Below, piece by piece: positions 10,760 through 23,533 of a stretch of DNA of 64,000 nucleotides. The stretch lies in assembly GCA_001949185.1 (NCBI GenBank), contig BDGG01000004.1:3505777-3569776 (forward strand), in the 5' to 3' direction. The position numbers and the translations under genes are program-made. The notes under the pieces were generated by a model. It made no database searches and was not told the origin of the DNA. It was given only the letters and a program-made list of their open reading frames with translations. Numbering within the stretch: the stretch's first letter is position 1; the number at the start of each line of letters is the position of its first letter. This DNA comes from Ramazzottius varieornatus. Lineage: Eukaryota > Tardigrada > Eutardigrada > Parachela > Ramazzottiidae.

Positions 10760-13050
10760 GGCGAAATCCCACCGTAATGGCACAACCTAGAGAAAAGAGG
10801 TGGACATCAGGATGGTAAGACTAAGCAAGAAACTGGAAAACCGGAGATGAAAACTGATTGAAGCAACCACAACCGTGATCATGAGCAAATCAAGCAGGGA
10901 AATCAACCAGTAAAAGGGCGAAGCGAGGATGTCGGATCATTAAGCGGAGCGAGAGAGCGATTTAATCGGACTGTCAGGCCGAGCGGAAGCCCAGCGAGAA
11001 GGCCGCATCGCAGCGTATAGGCACTTCGATACCAGAACGTACGATGACGTCGCTGCATGTGGAGCGCGTGACTCACCTTCCGGCTCGATAATTTTGTTGG
11101 CGCAAGAGCATGCCTCCCATGTTTGCCTGCAGGCCTATGCGGAGAGCCGTGAATGGAACGGCAAGGAACACGATGGCCAAAAGCTGAAGAAGAAAGACCC
11201 GGGTTACTGGGTGGTGGGTACCACGTTCCACTGATAACTAGAATAAACGTGCAGATTGTGGCATAACATGCGAAAACCTTTTAGCATGTACCGCACGTCG
11301 ATACGCACGAGATGAAGACTTGCTGAGCGGCTGAAGTCGCCTTCCTTCAAAGTTCCAACCTATCCAAGCCTCGCGCTTCCGCCAACAGGCACTTCAGTGC
11401 TACAGTAAGCGCAACAGTGTTGAGCTGTCTTCTTCACTCTTCGCTCAGCCAGATGTTTTTCTAATCTATAGGAATCCTATGCATGCACAAGATCATTGGT
11501 TATGTAAAACGTACATTCCTCGACGGCAGACTTTTGGAATACCCGGCTTTATAAGAGGTAAGAAGTCAAAGTCAAGGTCAAGGTTACGATTGCACGATGG
11601 CACTTTTGCTCAAAGAGTCCATCCCTGGATCTCCAGGTTTCGTTTGTTGACAAACAATCGCTGCTCTCCACGTTTCTAGCTGATCTGCCTGCCTACCTTT
11701 CCGGGATAGCGGTGACCATGAGCATGACCATCATGAATCCAGAAATTCGATGTTTCGGTTTCGGTTAGAGCCTGAATTTTTAGATATCTGCGCTATTGAT
11801 TTTTTTCCGAAAAAACTCCATCCTGCAGCTGTAGTCTGTGGCTGTCTTCTCGTGTTGATTATCAATGTTTTGCCTTTGCCTGAAGGTCGAATGCACGGTT
11901 AGCATGTTACAGACTTACAGTAACGCTAGTACCAGGCTGAGATGGATGTACCGGTAGAATGATTTATGTCGGCCTACCAAATGCCCTCCCGCAGTGCTGT
12001 TTGTCAAGCCATTCCATGTTCGCAACCGCTACATCCATGCCAGCTTGGCTGCTACGGAAGCTTTGCCATACGTGCGATGAACCGATAGTTTGCTTGTCTG
12101 TGTCGATAAGCACAATAGCCGGAAAAAGCAGCAAAAGGTGTCTTTGCTGTCAATTGCTGCTGGTGTTATGCTTCCAGCAAATTTTCGTTCTACTTCCTTC
12201 CCGCTATCTTACATGAGCATATACTCATCTCGAAGTTTCGCCGCAATCTAGAATATTTTAGCGTTGGAAGAAGATCTTTTGAAGGGAAAGAGAAGCCGCA
12301 CTATTTTAAAAACCGAAGTATACTTTAGCGGAATACTTTTCGTTGTGTTTGCAAGTTGCATGAGATTTCGGATTATAGTCGAACAAAGTCTCATTCCGGC
12401 TTCGCATTGCATTTGGGTCCGCCTTCTAATCAAGAAGCAAAATCAGCAGACGGAAGCGCAATCAACTTAGCAGACGGTGGTTGATGTAGACAGAAAGGTT
12501 TCGGAGGTTAATTCTCTGGATTCTAATTCAGAAAACGAACGAGCATGGCTGAAACGAAACTAACCGTACTGTTATTTCTTGCAGGGTTCTGCAGCTGAGA
12601 TCAGCTCATATCGATCGGGAGAATTATTCAGGCACCGAGGACCGCGTCATCGTAGTTGCATCCCAATCACGGGGACGTCTCTTTGGCTATGAGGGGATGA
12701 CATGTCTTGATCTTCTTCTTTTCATCTGCAAAACAGAGCTGCGGCATTGACCTTGACGGTGATATGATATTCCAGAACAGAGAGATCACGCGCACCTTTT
12801 ACCTTTCTCTCAGCTGATGTGATGAATACCAAGCTACTACAAAAGATTGATGACGCATATACTGACGGACCATCGGAACTCCGGAGGCTCTGCTTCCCTC
12901 CTCTTGTCACCCATGCAACCTGCACCAAAATCGCGTAATTTTACCCCATTCGAATAAGGTACTTGGTCGTCTGAACTGCATACGAATATTCATCAATTAA
13001 GAGATTTGCTCACTTGTACGGTTTTCGGAGGTACAGGGACAATTGCGAAC
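10760..13050. other. Long intergenic stretch between divergent genes
   Basis: About 2.3 kb between the NOC3L start and the first recognisable coding exon of the zinc-finger gene. It must hold both promoters and probably untranslated 5' exons of the zinc-finger gene. Short ORFs here (11479-11679, 11959-12216, 12264-12470) have no recognisable content. No repeat seen. Confidence 0.4.
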
Positions 13051-16000
13051 ATGCAGAATCCTCCGGCGTACGTCCAAGTGGACGCTGCCGGTCGCTCAAC
13101 ACGACCCACTTTCCAGTATTCCCCTTACGTGGGATTCCCTCCGTCCAGAGACAGCAACGAAGCTCCCGCAAACAATCTACATGGTAAGATTCATCTCGCA
13201 CATTCAAGATTATTAATCGTTGCATTTCAAGAACAATGGAAGCTCGGCAAGCACACCGCATAAGAATGTTCCTCAAGTGGCGCATGGTTTTACTGCTACC
13301 GGCTGGAAGCGTACGCCACTTCGGAAAAAGTATTGGCATGTTTGACCAAGTGGCGCAGGTCTGTGATGTCATTGGCTGGAATCGTACGCCGCTTGGAAGA
13401 ACAATGTTGCCGAGCTTGACTGTCTGCGGCGCCTAATCCTGTGTCATAAATATATGTGGATATGCCGGATCTGTATGGTGCGATATATATGTTCTTACGG
13501 TCTTCTGGATCGTAGGTCATTCGTCGCCGGTCGATTTGGATGCAGCCGCCCGTTTGCAACACCTGCATAACAGGATCACTAGCTCGTTTGGTGGAGGGAA
13601 GAACATTACCAACGGTCATCCGACCGTCACTACTATACCCACCTTCTCCCATTCTCGTTCCTACGACGGCACTGCGTCCCATCCGGCCTCCTTCAACGAG
13701 ACCTTCATGAATCCCTTTGGCATCGTAGCTCCTGGCTCCTTTTTGAATCCATACTTTGGCGATCGAACAACGCGAACACCCAGCCCACTTCATCGACTGC
13801 TGCAGAGTCAGCTGCTGGGCGGCATGAACCCAACCAGCCATCAGCAGAACAGCCACCACAACCCACATTACGCAGAAGAGCATCACTTTGGCAGAAATGC
13901 AGATGACTTGCTGGATTCCGTACCGTCCTTCCGAGGCTTGAACTTGTCCACACACTATCCGTCGTCCGAAGATTGCCAACTTCAGCACCCACACTCTTCC
14001 GATCCTCTCGTCGTTTCTGGCCATCTGTCCCGCTCCCTGGATGATCTTTCCGTCGACGTCCTGGAAAATTCAAGCGATAGCGGTAAGCAGGGCAAGAATA
14101 ACGGCCAAACTTTGGAAGAAATTGCTCCCTGGAAGCAAACGATATTCTTAGAATCCAGCTGTGGAATAAACAAAGTAACATTGTTGATCGGCACCAAAAG
14201 AATGTGGCTTGTTTGGTCAGCCATGAGGGGTGTATTTCATTGCGTCATGGTGGTAGTGAGCTCAGTGCGAATGCACGCCGTGGCTCACCAAGTTTGACCC
14301 TTGTGAAGTTTCATTTTCCCTCTCTTTTGCAGAGAAAGGCGCCCCCTATCGGGACAGTTTATCTCCGGATGACGTGTCGATGATTCAGAGTGAGTATCCG
14401 CGATCGGAAAATGTTCCTTCGCATAATGCCCACTCGATCGTCTCATCGTCGGCAAGCACCACCAAGCCGCGCCGACAAACTTCTCGGAATAACGACGTTA
14501 CAAGGACCTGTCCAACCTGCGGGAAATCGTTTGGGAATTCTTCTGGACTTGCAAAGCACAGGTAAGCCCTAGACTGCATCTTCTCTTGCCTCTTCGTGGT
14601 ACGCCACTTGACCGGGGTAGCGTGGCGGATGTTCAGCAGATTTCGACCTTGTCTTGTTGCAACGCCAACCTTATGGCTTCGCAGCTTTCGTTGAATACGT
14701 TTAGATGGGACGTGCATGTGTGAAATGGTTTGTCGAGGTGGTGCCTGGAACAGGAAGAGTTAGGACGCGTGCTGACTAATCTTCCGTGGCGTGTGGGCTT
14801 ATCGATTGGGAAATGGCCACACTATCGTAGCGTACGGAACATCGAGCCTAGATGAACTAGCTTTTCAAGCGCGGTTCTGGGACCGCTGTTTCACATCCGT
14901 CGGTTGGCAGCCTCAGCATGTGTGATGTGATGATGCAACGACCTTGAGAGCTGAGGGAAGGATCCAACATCAGCCTGCGCATCAGCCACGCAGCTCACAC
15001 AGAAACTGTCAGAAAGCTTTGCCGGAAAATGATATCACCGATCGATTCAGGCAGCTTCGGCTTGCTATGAAGTCAGCCATCTGCTAGAGCGGCTTGGCGC
15101 AGTGCGTACAGTACGGACTGTACGGTAAGGTTCCTCGGTGCATTGGGAAAAACGCACATGGAGGATTACGTACTAGTAGATTAATCTTTCCAGGTTCGCG
15201 TGTTTTGTTCGCACTGATCGCACTGCAGTCTTTTTTCCAGCAGGTGTACAGACCGGAAAGGCACTCTGAGACTCGGACAGGTTTCTGCGTCTCACCTGGT
15301 ACCTTCAGCGGATGCTAGCTGAGCGCGTTACGAGTAGCGAGGAACCGGAAGTGGCTGCACAAGCTGGCGAACCGTGCTGTCAGCTAGCTTGCGTCTCCGT
15401 GCTAGATTTCCTTTCGATCGGCATATCGATGCGCTCGTACGTACTGGGGTGGACGAACATACCAGAAACATCGATTAGAATGGCACTGAAGTCGTACAAA
15501 CGATAGCTCAACGTCGTTGCATCAAGGCTTCGTGCTGGCCATACCCAGTAGAATGATGTCAGTGTTTTGGTTTGACTCGTTTGCAGAAACGCTGTGTAAT
15601 CACTGCCACACTTAACGGATTTTCCGACGTTCAGCGTGCAAATCTAACTGCTTCCTAGGTGTCTGTCACACTCTGTAGACTGTATTTGCCTTATGTTGCG
15701 AGAAAATCGAAGCTTTTTAAAGCTTCAACTATTCTGGAGAACTTTCTGTTTCATACGCGTTTGACTGCAATCGGATTGCATCAGTATGGATAAGTACCAG
15801 GTTTGAAATTTAGCTTTAGAAGTTTCGTCGTGCACTTCGAACTGGGCTCTGATGGACGATGCAATAAAAGGGAGTGTGAATCTGCGGAAATGCCGATTTA
15901 ACGTCATTGCAAGTTCCTTCCCGTGGATGCTGTTCGCTTGGGTCGTCACATGCAGGATTAAAACGACGCAAATAGTAAAACAGGTTGAAAAAATTAATCA

Positions 16001-19000
16001 CGGTATTTGCTTGTACGTAAAGCTGAGTTTCTGCACCTTGCAAATGTTTGGCATATTACGCGGAAGTTGTTGCTCATGATTCCTCATAAATGTATGGGGG
16101 AACAGCCCCTACGGTATCTTCTCGTTGCCTCTGCAAGAATGGCGAAATTTTATGCTTTTTTGCAGGTTGACGCACAGTGACGAGCGGAAATATCTCTGCA
16201 CAGTTTGCATGAAATCTTTCAAGAGACAAGATCATCTTTCGGGACATATGCTAACGCATTCCGAGAAGAAGCCCTTCGCCTGTCCAGTCGTCAATTGCGG
16301 CAAAAGCTATTGTGATTCTCGCTCATTGAAACGCCACATTGACCAGCACGAATCCGTAAGTATTCTAGCTAATTCTTGCAGCAGCCTGATGCTCTTCTTG
16401 TTGCAATTTTATCAAAATTATCCTTTCGCTTGACGTGCCACTGACTGATAACATGCAGTGGTGGTCGCGGCTCGTGAGTTTTGCACCTTGTGATTATATA
16501 AACCACAGCACTGCACGTGGACGACATCATCAACATGCAAACTGCTAGGTTAGCTCTTATTACTTGCGTGGCGCCACTGTCGGTAGACGGAAAGTCTTTC
16601 TGTTTGCTTGCTGATAGTTGATGTCTCATATTTTGTACTCTCTAGGCAGTGAGAACAGTGTTTTCTTTACTGTGTGCTAATCCTTCTTTTTGTTTCTTTT
16701 GCAGTGGTTGATACCTAGTCAAGTACGGTTGTTGTTCAACGATTCTGCTGGAGCTGAAGACACCAACGACGATACAAGCTCAGTCTTCGAAGCACCTGAC
16801 AGCAGTCAGAACAGGTACGTTCCTTGCAGTGGCATCTCCTCATTTGATGGACATTTTGCAGTCTGATATTTTGTACTGTACCGACAGTGAATTTTGCAGT
16901 GCGGAGGCCCACAAGCCTTACGTTTGTCAAGTTTGCCGTCGTCGTTTCCGCAACAGCCCCGCTTTGAACGGTCACATGCGGCTACACGGTGGCTTCCTCA
17001 ACAAGAAGGTACGGTAGTCCGCCTTAGTTTTTCATCAGCCTTCACAGAACTTCAGTTTCACGTTGGGGTTTTGCAGGCCGGTGATTATTCAGCTCCCCCA
17101 TCAGTGCAATCTTCCTCGCGAATGCGGCACCATTCGGCCCAAGCTTCGATTGGTAGTCCGGTCGACATCATGGGTCTGAACGATCCTTCCGAGGAAAACT
17201 CCCTGCAAGATAGCTTTCACGGTGGACCCTGGAATAGCGCACAACAGCCTGTCATCCGAACTCCCACACCTCCGGAACCCACGTTTCAGCACGACATGCC
17301 TGTCGAGGACCCGCTGACTCCTCATATTGCTGTCATTCGACATGGGCCTTCTTCCCAGAACAGCATTAAAGCTTCACTACCACCAGTGTCCACACTGGCT
17401 TCTCCCACGAACAGCCCGACCACCGTCAACGCCCCCTTCAGCTTCTTCTCTGGCCATCCTCCACCACAACTGGCCATGCCAGCGTCGACCGGAAGTGACC
17501 ACTTTTCCAATCGCCAGACTTCCCCGGTATGGGTTCACCAAAGCAAGCTTCTTTATCACAGAATTGTGCATCGAGATATTTTTAGGCTGATATTAGACAC
17601 CAATATACGCCGAAAAAAATTTGAATTACGTTGTGGACATTTTTATTATGAACCAATTTTGGGTTTTCAGGTTGTCCCGGGTTCGTCGTTGACAGTTCCA
17701 GTTTGTGGGAAGCTTCGACGGCACTCAGATTCAGACAGTGTCCAGCCGCCGAAGAAGCTGTGCACAGTAACGGATTTGCTTCGGCATACCATCAATCTCA
17801 ACATGGCTCGCAAAACCTTCAACGGGTCGCAGACACCGGAAGCCGACATTTTTAGTTACCCTCCCGTGTCGCTAAATACTTCTTCTTCCGACGGTAATTT
17901 GCACCATCCCGATCACTTCGACGACCTCAACGACGTCTTCGACACGAATGTGTCGCAGAGTCATAACGTTATAGATGACTGGAATATGCAGCCGGAAATG
18001 GCAGGTAAAGACTGATGCCAAGCCTTCAATATACAATAATCAATCAAGAGCTCAACAGTATATTTGAATCACAAAATGATAAAACTTTAACAGCATGCAA
18101 GTATGGTTTGACTATCAACAGGTGAGTCCTTGTTTTCTCCAAAGGACGAGCCAGAAACCAGTCCAGTTAGCGTGCAGACCAACTCGCCTTACTCGGTGGC
18201 GGGTAGCGGGACCGGTAGTAGTGACGGACAGGACTACCCCGACTCACCGGCTACCCCTACTGGGTCCATTGAGAAGAAGCGCAAACATCGACCTGGACCT
18301 CTGAATCTGATGATTCCCTCGCAGAGTGGGATGGGCACCCAGAACGCGCTGTTGTCACCTCCGGGCGGAGGCTTTGCCAGCCGACTGCGTTCTCCGAGGT
18401 TGTCTGGAGACAAAAGCAGCCTGACACCGCCGCCCTACACTCCACCACCGATGCTGTCTCCCTCTCGACGCGGCTCGGGACTGTTTTGGAATGTGGTCAA
18501 CACTGCGTCTTCGGGAACTACAACTCCCCATTCGGCTTCCCGCTTCCTTCTCAAACGAAGTGAGCTTATATTAGACGCCGCTAATTTTTTTCATGTTTCG
18601 GAAAACTCCGTGACATCATAATTACATCAAACTATCAAATTCTCAAGCTTGCAACTAACCCGGGAAAAGGTGTTCTGTTTGCGAGACAGAATATAAGTAG
18701 TAGCCACCACGGCATTTTTGAACGTTCAGTGAGCGGGCTCTTTGCGCCACCGCTTCTTTCATGTTTGACGAGGATCTTGAATCACTTTGGAGACCTTAAC
18801 TTACCTCGGATGGCACAGCCAGCGTGTGGGTGGGTAATTTCTACGAAGTGAGCGTTGGAAACCACGGCCAAAATCAGTCTTGTTTCTCGATCGCGCTGTG
18901 TTACAACAGTTAACTTGGAATGCAGATTTTCTTTGGGTTTTCCTGACAAGTCGGAAATGCCGCAGCTAGCGGTTTGCAAAGGGCGCAGATTGCAAGTCGT

Positions 19001-20971
19001 TCGCTAGCTAGTAGCTGGTTGCAATTATTAACCTTGGAAGATATTTCTCGCTGCCACGTGATTATGCCTGTCAACCGCCGTATCATAATTAGGATATCTC
19101 GAAGCTTGGGAAGCGGGTTCCATCGTAAGGTTACCCTAACTTTCCTTTTTTCTCTGTTTTTCGCTTGAAGTTCTGATGTTGTGANNNNNNNNNNNNNNNN
19201 NNNNNNNNNNNNNNNNNNNNNNNNNNNNNNNNNNACAATGGCAGGTGAAAGGTCAACGGCAGAAGTCTGTATACGCAGCCGCCACTGGTGGTACTTGATT
19301 CTGGACAGAAACATTTGCTACAAGCTGTCGGGTTGCAATAAGCTGTCGTGTTGCACTTTCCGTTTGTTTGCAGGTCTTTCCAGTACATCAACCAGCTACG
19401 ACTATACGTCCGCCCTCCGAGCGTCTTCCGGCGATGATCTGCTCGACCTGAAAGAAAGCCCGTTCAATTTCAGCAGCTCCGCGCCCGAAACAGACAAATC
19501 ACCGTAAGCTTTCCGCTGGTTTTTTACAAAGAACGTGCACAGCAACCTTGACCGCTGGTTTTGATTGCAGTCACATCAACTGCGGGCCTCAACATCAAGC
19601 CGTTCTCCCTCGATTGCAAGGTATGCCTTTCGCTTATCAGACGAGGTACTTTAGCGACCCGTTCCGCAGTTGAGAGCTTTGTTCATCGAGCGCTTCTTAC
19701 AGGTCCCGAAACGGAAGTTGCTTATCTCAACGCTGCTCCGAAAGAGGACTGTTTGTGGGATCCCAAGATGGCCTCTCACCTTACTGGTAAACAAGGTACG
19801 TTAATTACCATACTACTGCAAGTGAAGCTGGAAAGTTATATTCATCGTACCTTCTTTTCCGCAGTTGAGAGCTTTGTCAGCCTTGCCAGCAGTGCAGCCA
19901 TGCCGAAAGCTGGCCGCAATGCCGAACTCGCGCACCACGTCCTGTATCAGAAGGGCGGCGATATTCGCATCACCATCCAGACACTTTTGTCGAATAACCT
20001 GTTGATGAGCCTAGTCAACAGTACGCCTGGCCTCAAGAACTACAACTATCAGCTATCCACGATCTGGTCTCCGGATGAAATAAGCCACTTTTCCCAAGCC
20101 ATTCAGGCCTACGAGAAAGATTTTTTCCAAGTTGCAGCTCAGGTGGGTGTTCTTTAGGATTCGCGAGAGGTATGAGCTGATGTTATAATCTTGATATTGT
20201 TCTTGGTAGGTGAAAAGCAAGTCGGTGGCGCAGTGTATTGAGTTCTTTTATTACTGGAAGAAAGTTTCGCCGGAAGACTACCGGAAATGCAAGCGACTCC
20301 GCGCAAAGAAGGAAATCGCGACTAGAAGCAAGGCTGCGGTGCAAGAACCTTCAATTGTCCTGCCGAAACCTGTGCTACCGGAAGTGACCAGCGCAGTTGG
20401 TCAGAGCAGCGGGCTTGTTCCCTGTCCATATGCGAACTGCTGTCGAGTAAGATTTACAAAATCTGTAAAAGGAGCAGACTTTATATCTCCGCAAATTACA
20501 AATATCTAATTGATAGTTCATCCTTCCAGAGTTTCGGAACGGTGCAGGCTTTAGCTGCCCACTCGCGGAAACATCTGGAAAGAACACGAGGAAAGCATCT
20601 ACCGGTCGTCCCTGCTACACTGGACATGTGTCCACCGCCTGCACCTGTTGTGGAGGATGGAGATGTCGTGATGGCCTTGGCGAGCCCCGAGCCACAACCG
20701 GAAGTCCTGCAAGAGGCGGTGCAAGAGCTACCTGCTGCCTCAGTTCATACTGGTCCTGCCGGCGTTGTCCCTCCCGAGGAATTCCCTTGCCGCATATGCA
20801 GCAAGTAAGACAGACTAGTTACTCTTTTACATCTGCATCCAAAGTCTGTATCGCTATTCTAACAAATTTCTTAGAGTGTTTTATGGAGTCAAGAGCCGGA
20901 ATGCCCACATGAAAGTCCATCGAAGTTTGGCCGAGATTCAGCAAGGTGGTGCCGGGCGAACGAATCAATAA
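13051..20971 (+). CDS. ELM2-SANT C2H2 zinc-finger protein, TRERF1/ZNF541-like transcriptional co-regulator
   Basis: A long multi-exon gene. The first coding exon is 13051-13183, then 13516-14082, 14333-14561, 16165-16355 and others to a TAA at 20969-20971. The order is: a Ser/Pro/His-rich N-terminus; three adjacent C2H2 fingers (CPTCGKSFGNSSGLAKH; CTVCMKSFKRQDHLSGH; CPVVNCGKSYCDSRSLKRH); a fourth (CQVCRRRFRNSPALNGH) near 16.9 kb; a long Pro/Ser-rich linker with KKRKHRPGP; an ELM2 domain (HINCGPQHQAVLPRLQ, then SSAAMPKAGRNAELAHHVLY); a SANT domain (IWSPDEISHFSQAIQAYEKD...SVAQCIEFFYYWKK); and C-terminal fingers CPYANCCRSFG...AAHSRKH and CRICSKVFYGVKSRNAHMKVH. ELM2-SANT modules recruit HDAC1/2, so a nuclear co-repressor complex subunit is likely. 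An intron holds a 50-N gap (19185-19234), so a small exon could be hidden there. Confidence 0.85.
13241..13418. repeat. CAAGTGGCGCAC inverted-repeat element, copy 2 (compound)
   Basis: Two overlapping units in the first mapped intron of the zinc-finger gene. The arms are at about 13265-13342 (CTCAAGTGGCGCA...TACGCCACTT) and 13343-13418 (CCAAGTGGCGCAG...TACGCCGCTTGG). Outer ends AGCTCGGCAAGC and GTTGCCGAGCTT are near-reverse complements, so the whole 178 bp forms one long inverted repeat. Confidence 0.75.
19185..19234. other. Assembly gap (50 N)
   Basis: Exactly 50 N in a zinc-finger-gene intron. Unlike the other two gaps, its flanks show no obvious inverted repeat. Confidence 0.95.
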
Positions 20972-21376
20972 ACCCAGTCAGTCCGGGAGCGGTTCGTCCT
21001 TTTCGACGATAAGGCCTAACCAAATCTTTCGGTGTCATCAACACAGCCAGTTTTTCATGATTGTTGTTTGAGTATTTGCAAAGCTCTCGGTCTTTCCTTA
21101 CTGTTAGTCAAGCTTTACGGTCCTTCATCGAATTTAACCTTTTACCGATGGTGCACATTGCTGGTGATCGATCCAGTGGAAGATGTCCAGACTTTGTTAC
21201 CACTAACCTAGTTGAGATTTTTTATTTTTTCGTACCTTTTCTGCACACACAGAGCGGTGAACTTTAGTCCTTTATGTGAATTTGATTTTTACACAATGCG
21301 ACATTTTTTGTTATTGGGCTTAATCAAGAAGATTAATCAACAAAATAAATCGGTATTTGATGAATACAAAAAATTT
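20972..21376. other. Shared 3' region of convergent genes
   Basis: Between the stop codons of the zinc-finger gene (+) and the TJAP1-like gene (-). A plus-strand AATAAA at 21344-21349 could end the zinc-finger transcript only about 28 bases before the opposing stop codon, so the two 3' UTRs probably overlap. Confidence 0.45.
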
Positions 21377-23291
21377 TCAGACGTCAAAGATTCGTCCGAC
21401 GTTACTGGTGTTGAAGGTTTGTATAGACGGCCGAGCTCTGATATCACAGTTTGTTTGAAAAAGGTTGCAACTTTCTTGTTGAAACTTACTTCCGATAACT
21501 TTCGCCACGGACTCTGCAGTCACATGCACCTCGGAACCTTCTGGAGGACGGTTCTCTCCACTAAAGTTTTTTCGGTTAGTCTTAGGAACCATCACTGCGG
21601 TAGGAGGGAAAAAAGACGGAAAAATCTGGATCTCGGACTCGAAAGAGGAACTCCCCTCCTCATACTGTGTTGATGTGCGTTCATCGGATTCCCTGCCCGG
21701 CCCGTTTTCGTTCCTTAGGGGTCGCCGAGGACTAAGTAGTTCCTGCACAGGTGGTGGTAACTATGAACAAACAATGCTGCTCCAGTGACAGGTCTCACGT
21801 GCCAAAACCTTACGCATTGCGATTTAAGGTGAGAAATTCCTACGTCATGGTATTTTCGGTCCAGGAATGCTGACGGATTGCACTGAAGGAGCTGAATGGC
21901 TAGTAGGCAATCGTCTCGATATTTTACCTGAAAAAACCACGAGACATTGTGAAAGACCGGAAGCAAAATCAGGATGCCTCTGCAGAGGACACGCACGACG
22001 AGATATTACGGGCCAGTAAATATTACGGACCAGGCCTTCTCGCTATGGCGGCACGGGCAGGTGATTCTTGCTTCAAGTAAAAACTACATCGAAGGCTGGA
22101 CTGCTGTACGTGCGTGCTGGATATTGGGCCGAGGAGCTAAAGCTTGTCACATTAATGTTATCGCAGTCAGATCTTCATTATACCTTCAACAGTTCAAACT
22201 ATTCCAATGCTTCTCCGACCTCCGGGAGAAAGTCGACAGCAGGATGGAAGCGTTAGAGTAAAACAGCTGATCAGCTGATGGCCACTGTCCATGACAATTT
22301 TCTACGGTTGAATTTTACTACGTTACGTCATTTGTGCAATTTCTGTTTCTGACTTCCAAACAAACTGTAAATTTGCCGTCTTTTCCGCCTGGCCCGTAAT
22401 ATCTCGTCGTGCGTGTACGGATTTTCATTGTTCGCAAATTCATTTGCGTTTGACGTTAGTACTACAGAAGTAATAACTGGGACGACGGCATAAGAATCGA
22501 ACATGATCGTTATCTCAAGTGGCGCGCGTTGCCACTATTATTAGCTGGAACTGAAAGTGTGCGCCACTTGGGATAATGATCATGTTCAAGACATTTGCTG
22601 ACGTCTAAAGTGTAAACGCACGTTTTCCGATTCCAGCTGACGTGTCCGAGACTCTTGTGCACTGAGTCTTTCCCGTAGGCTGTCGAGCTCCTCTTTCATC
22701 TTAGTCTTCTGTTCCTCACAGGTGGTCACCTGTAATTAAAATTATTTAGTCGGTTCTCCAGCACTGGAGCAAGCACTGGAGCGGCAGATCCGAAGCAGCA
22801 AAACGACTTGGGGGTTATCATTTCCCTCTTCCCTCACCACTTTTATTAATTTGTCCTCCAGATTCTGATTGACTCGAAGTAGCTTATGGTGAGACTCCAG
22901 TAGCCTGTTAAAAGCAACAGCAGTTTCCTTTAAGCTGTTACGGAATAGTTCTTCATAACGATCAATAAAGGCACGTCATACCTGTTGTACTTTTCCAGCA
23001 GAAGCTCATTTCCTAGCTGTTCTGATTCGATAGTTCTCGCGTCCGCGGACGAGTAGCTTCTTGGTGTTGATATCACTTCGAGCACATCCATACAGGACAA
23101 ACCATTTGGTGGTGTCTTAAATTTGGGAGCATCAAGATCCAGGAAGAAATTTTGCAGTATACTTCTGTTGACTTGTCAAAAAAGTGTGAATGAAGTTCGT
23201 TTACTATTATGGGAAATTTGCCTGTTGTATTAGGCTTACCTGACATAGCAGCCATACTGAATGGCACAAGCGGCAGGGAACGACATGACAT
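21377..23291 (-). CDS. TJAP1-like coiled-coil protein (tight-junction/Golgi associated family)
   Basis: Six exons join perfectly in phase: 23240-23291, 22982-23171, 22838-22904, 22622-22729, 21844-21927 and 21377-21742, giving 288 residues. The centre is a coiled coil: ELLLEKYNRLLESHHKLLRV, then NQNLEDKLIKV, then CEEQKTKMKEELDSLRERL. A block YRDDCLLAIQLLQCNPSAFL follows, closely matching the TJAP1 segment that begins YRLDCNLAVQLLKC. The C-terminal exon is Ser/Pro/Glu-rich with no clear domain. TJAP1 is reported at tight junctions and the Golgi; the role here is inferred from that family only. The 694-bp intron before the YRDDC exon is mostly repeat, holding a 428-bp TIR element and a CAAGTGGCGCAC copy that ends 17 bases before exon 4. 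The acceptor of exon 2 (GACAAG) is the weakest splice call. Confidence 0.78.
21989..22416. mobile_element. 428-bp element with perfect 28-bp terminal inverted repeats
   Basis: Left end 21989-22016 begins ACACGCACGACGAGATATTA. Right end 22389-22416 is its exact reverse complement over 28 bases. The interior has no transposase-like ORF, so it looks like a non-autonomous DNA transposon. No certain target-site duplication could be assigned. It sits in an intron of the TJAP1-like gene. Confidence 0.8.
22481..22605. repeat. CAAGTGGCGCAC inverted-repeat element, copy 3 (best preserved)
   Basis: The inner arms at 22499-22524 and 22561-22587 (GAACATGATCGTTATC...AAGTGGCGC and GCGCCACTTGGGATAATGAT...GTTC) are almost perfect reverse complements around a 36-bp loop. 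The outer ends GACGACGGCA and TGCTGACGTC extend the pairing to about 125 bp. Confidence 0.85.
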
Positions 23292-23533
23292 GGTATGGCT
23301 TAACTGGATGTAATGATGACAGAACCATGATATGACATTACTTTATGGTCTTCTGGTAACTTGGTAATGTTTTGATATTCTGCTGAGGAAGCAGCACCTC
23401 CGTTTCTTTGAGCCTCCACAGTCTTCAAGCTTCTACAGTTCTACCAGGTTTATGGGTGGAGAACTCTTCAGTAAATGAAGTGTTTGTCTTGGCTGTTTAC
23501 TTATCTAATCGACCGAAGAAAGCTATCATAGCC

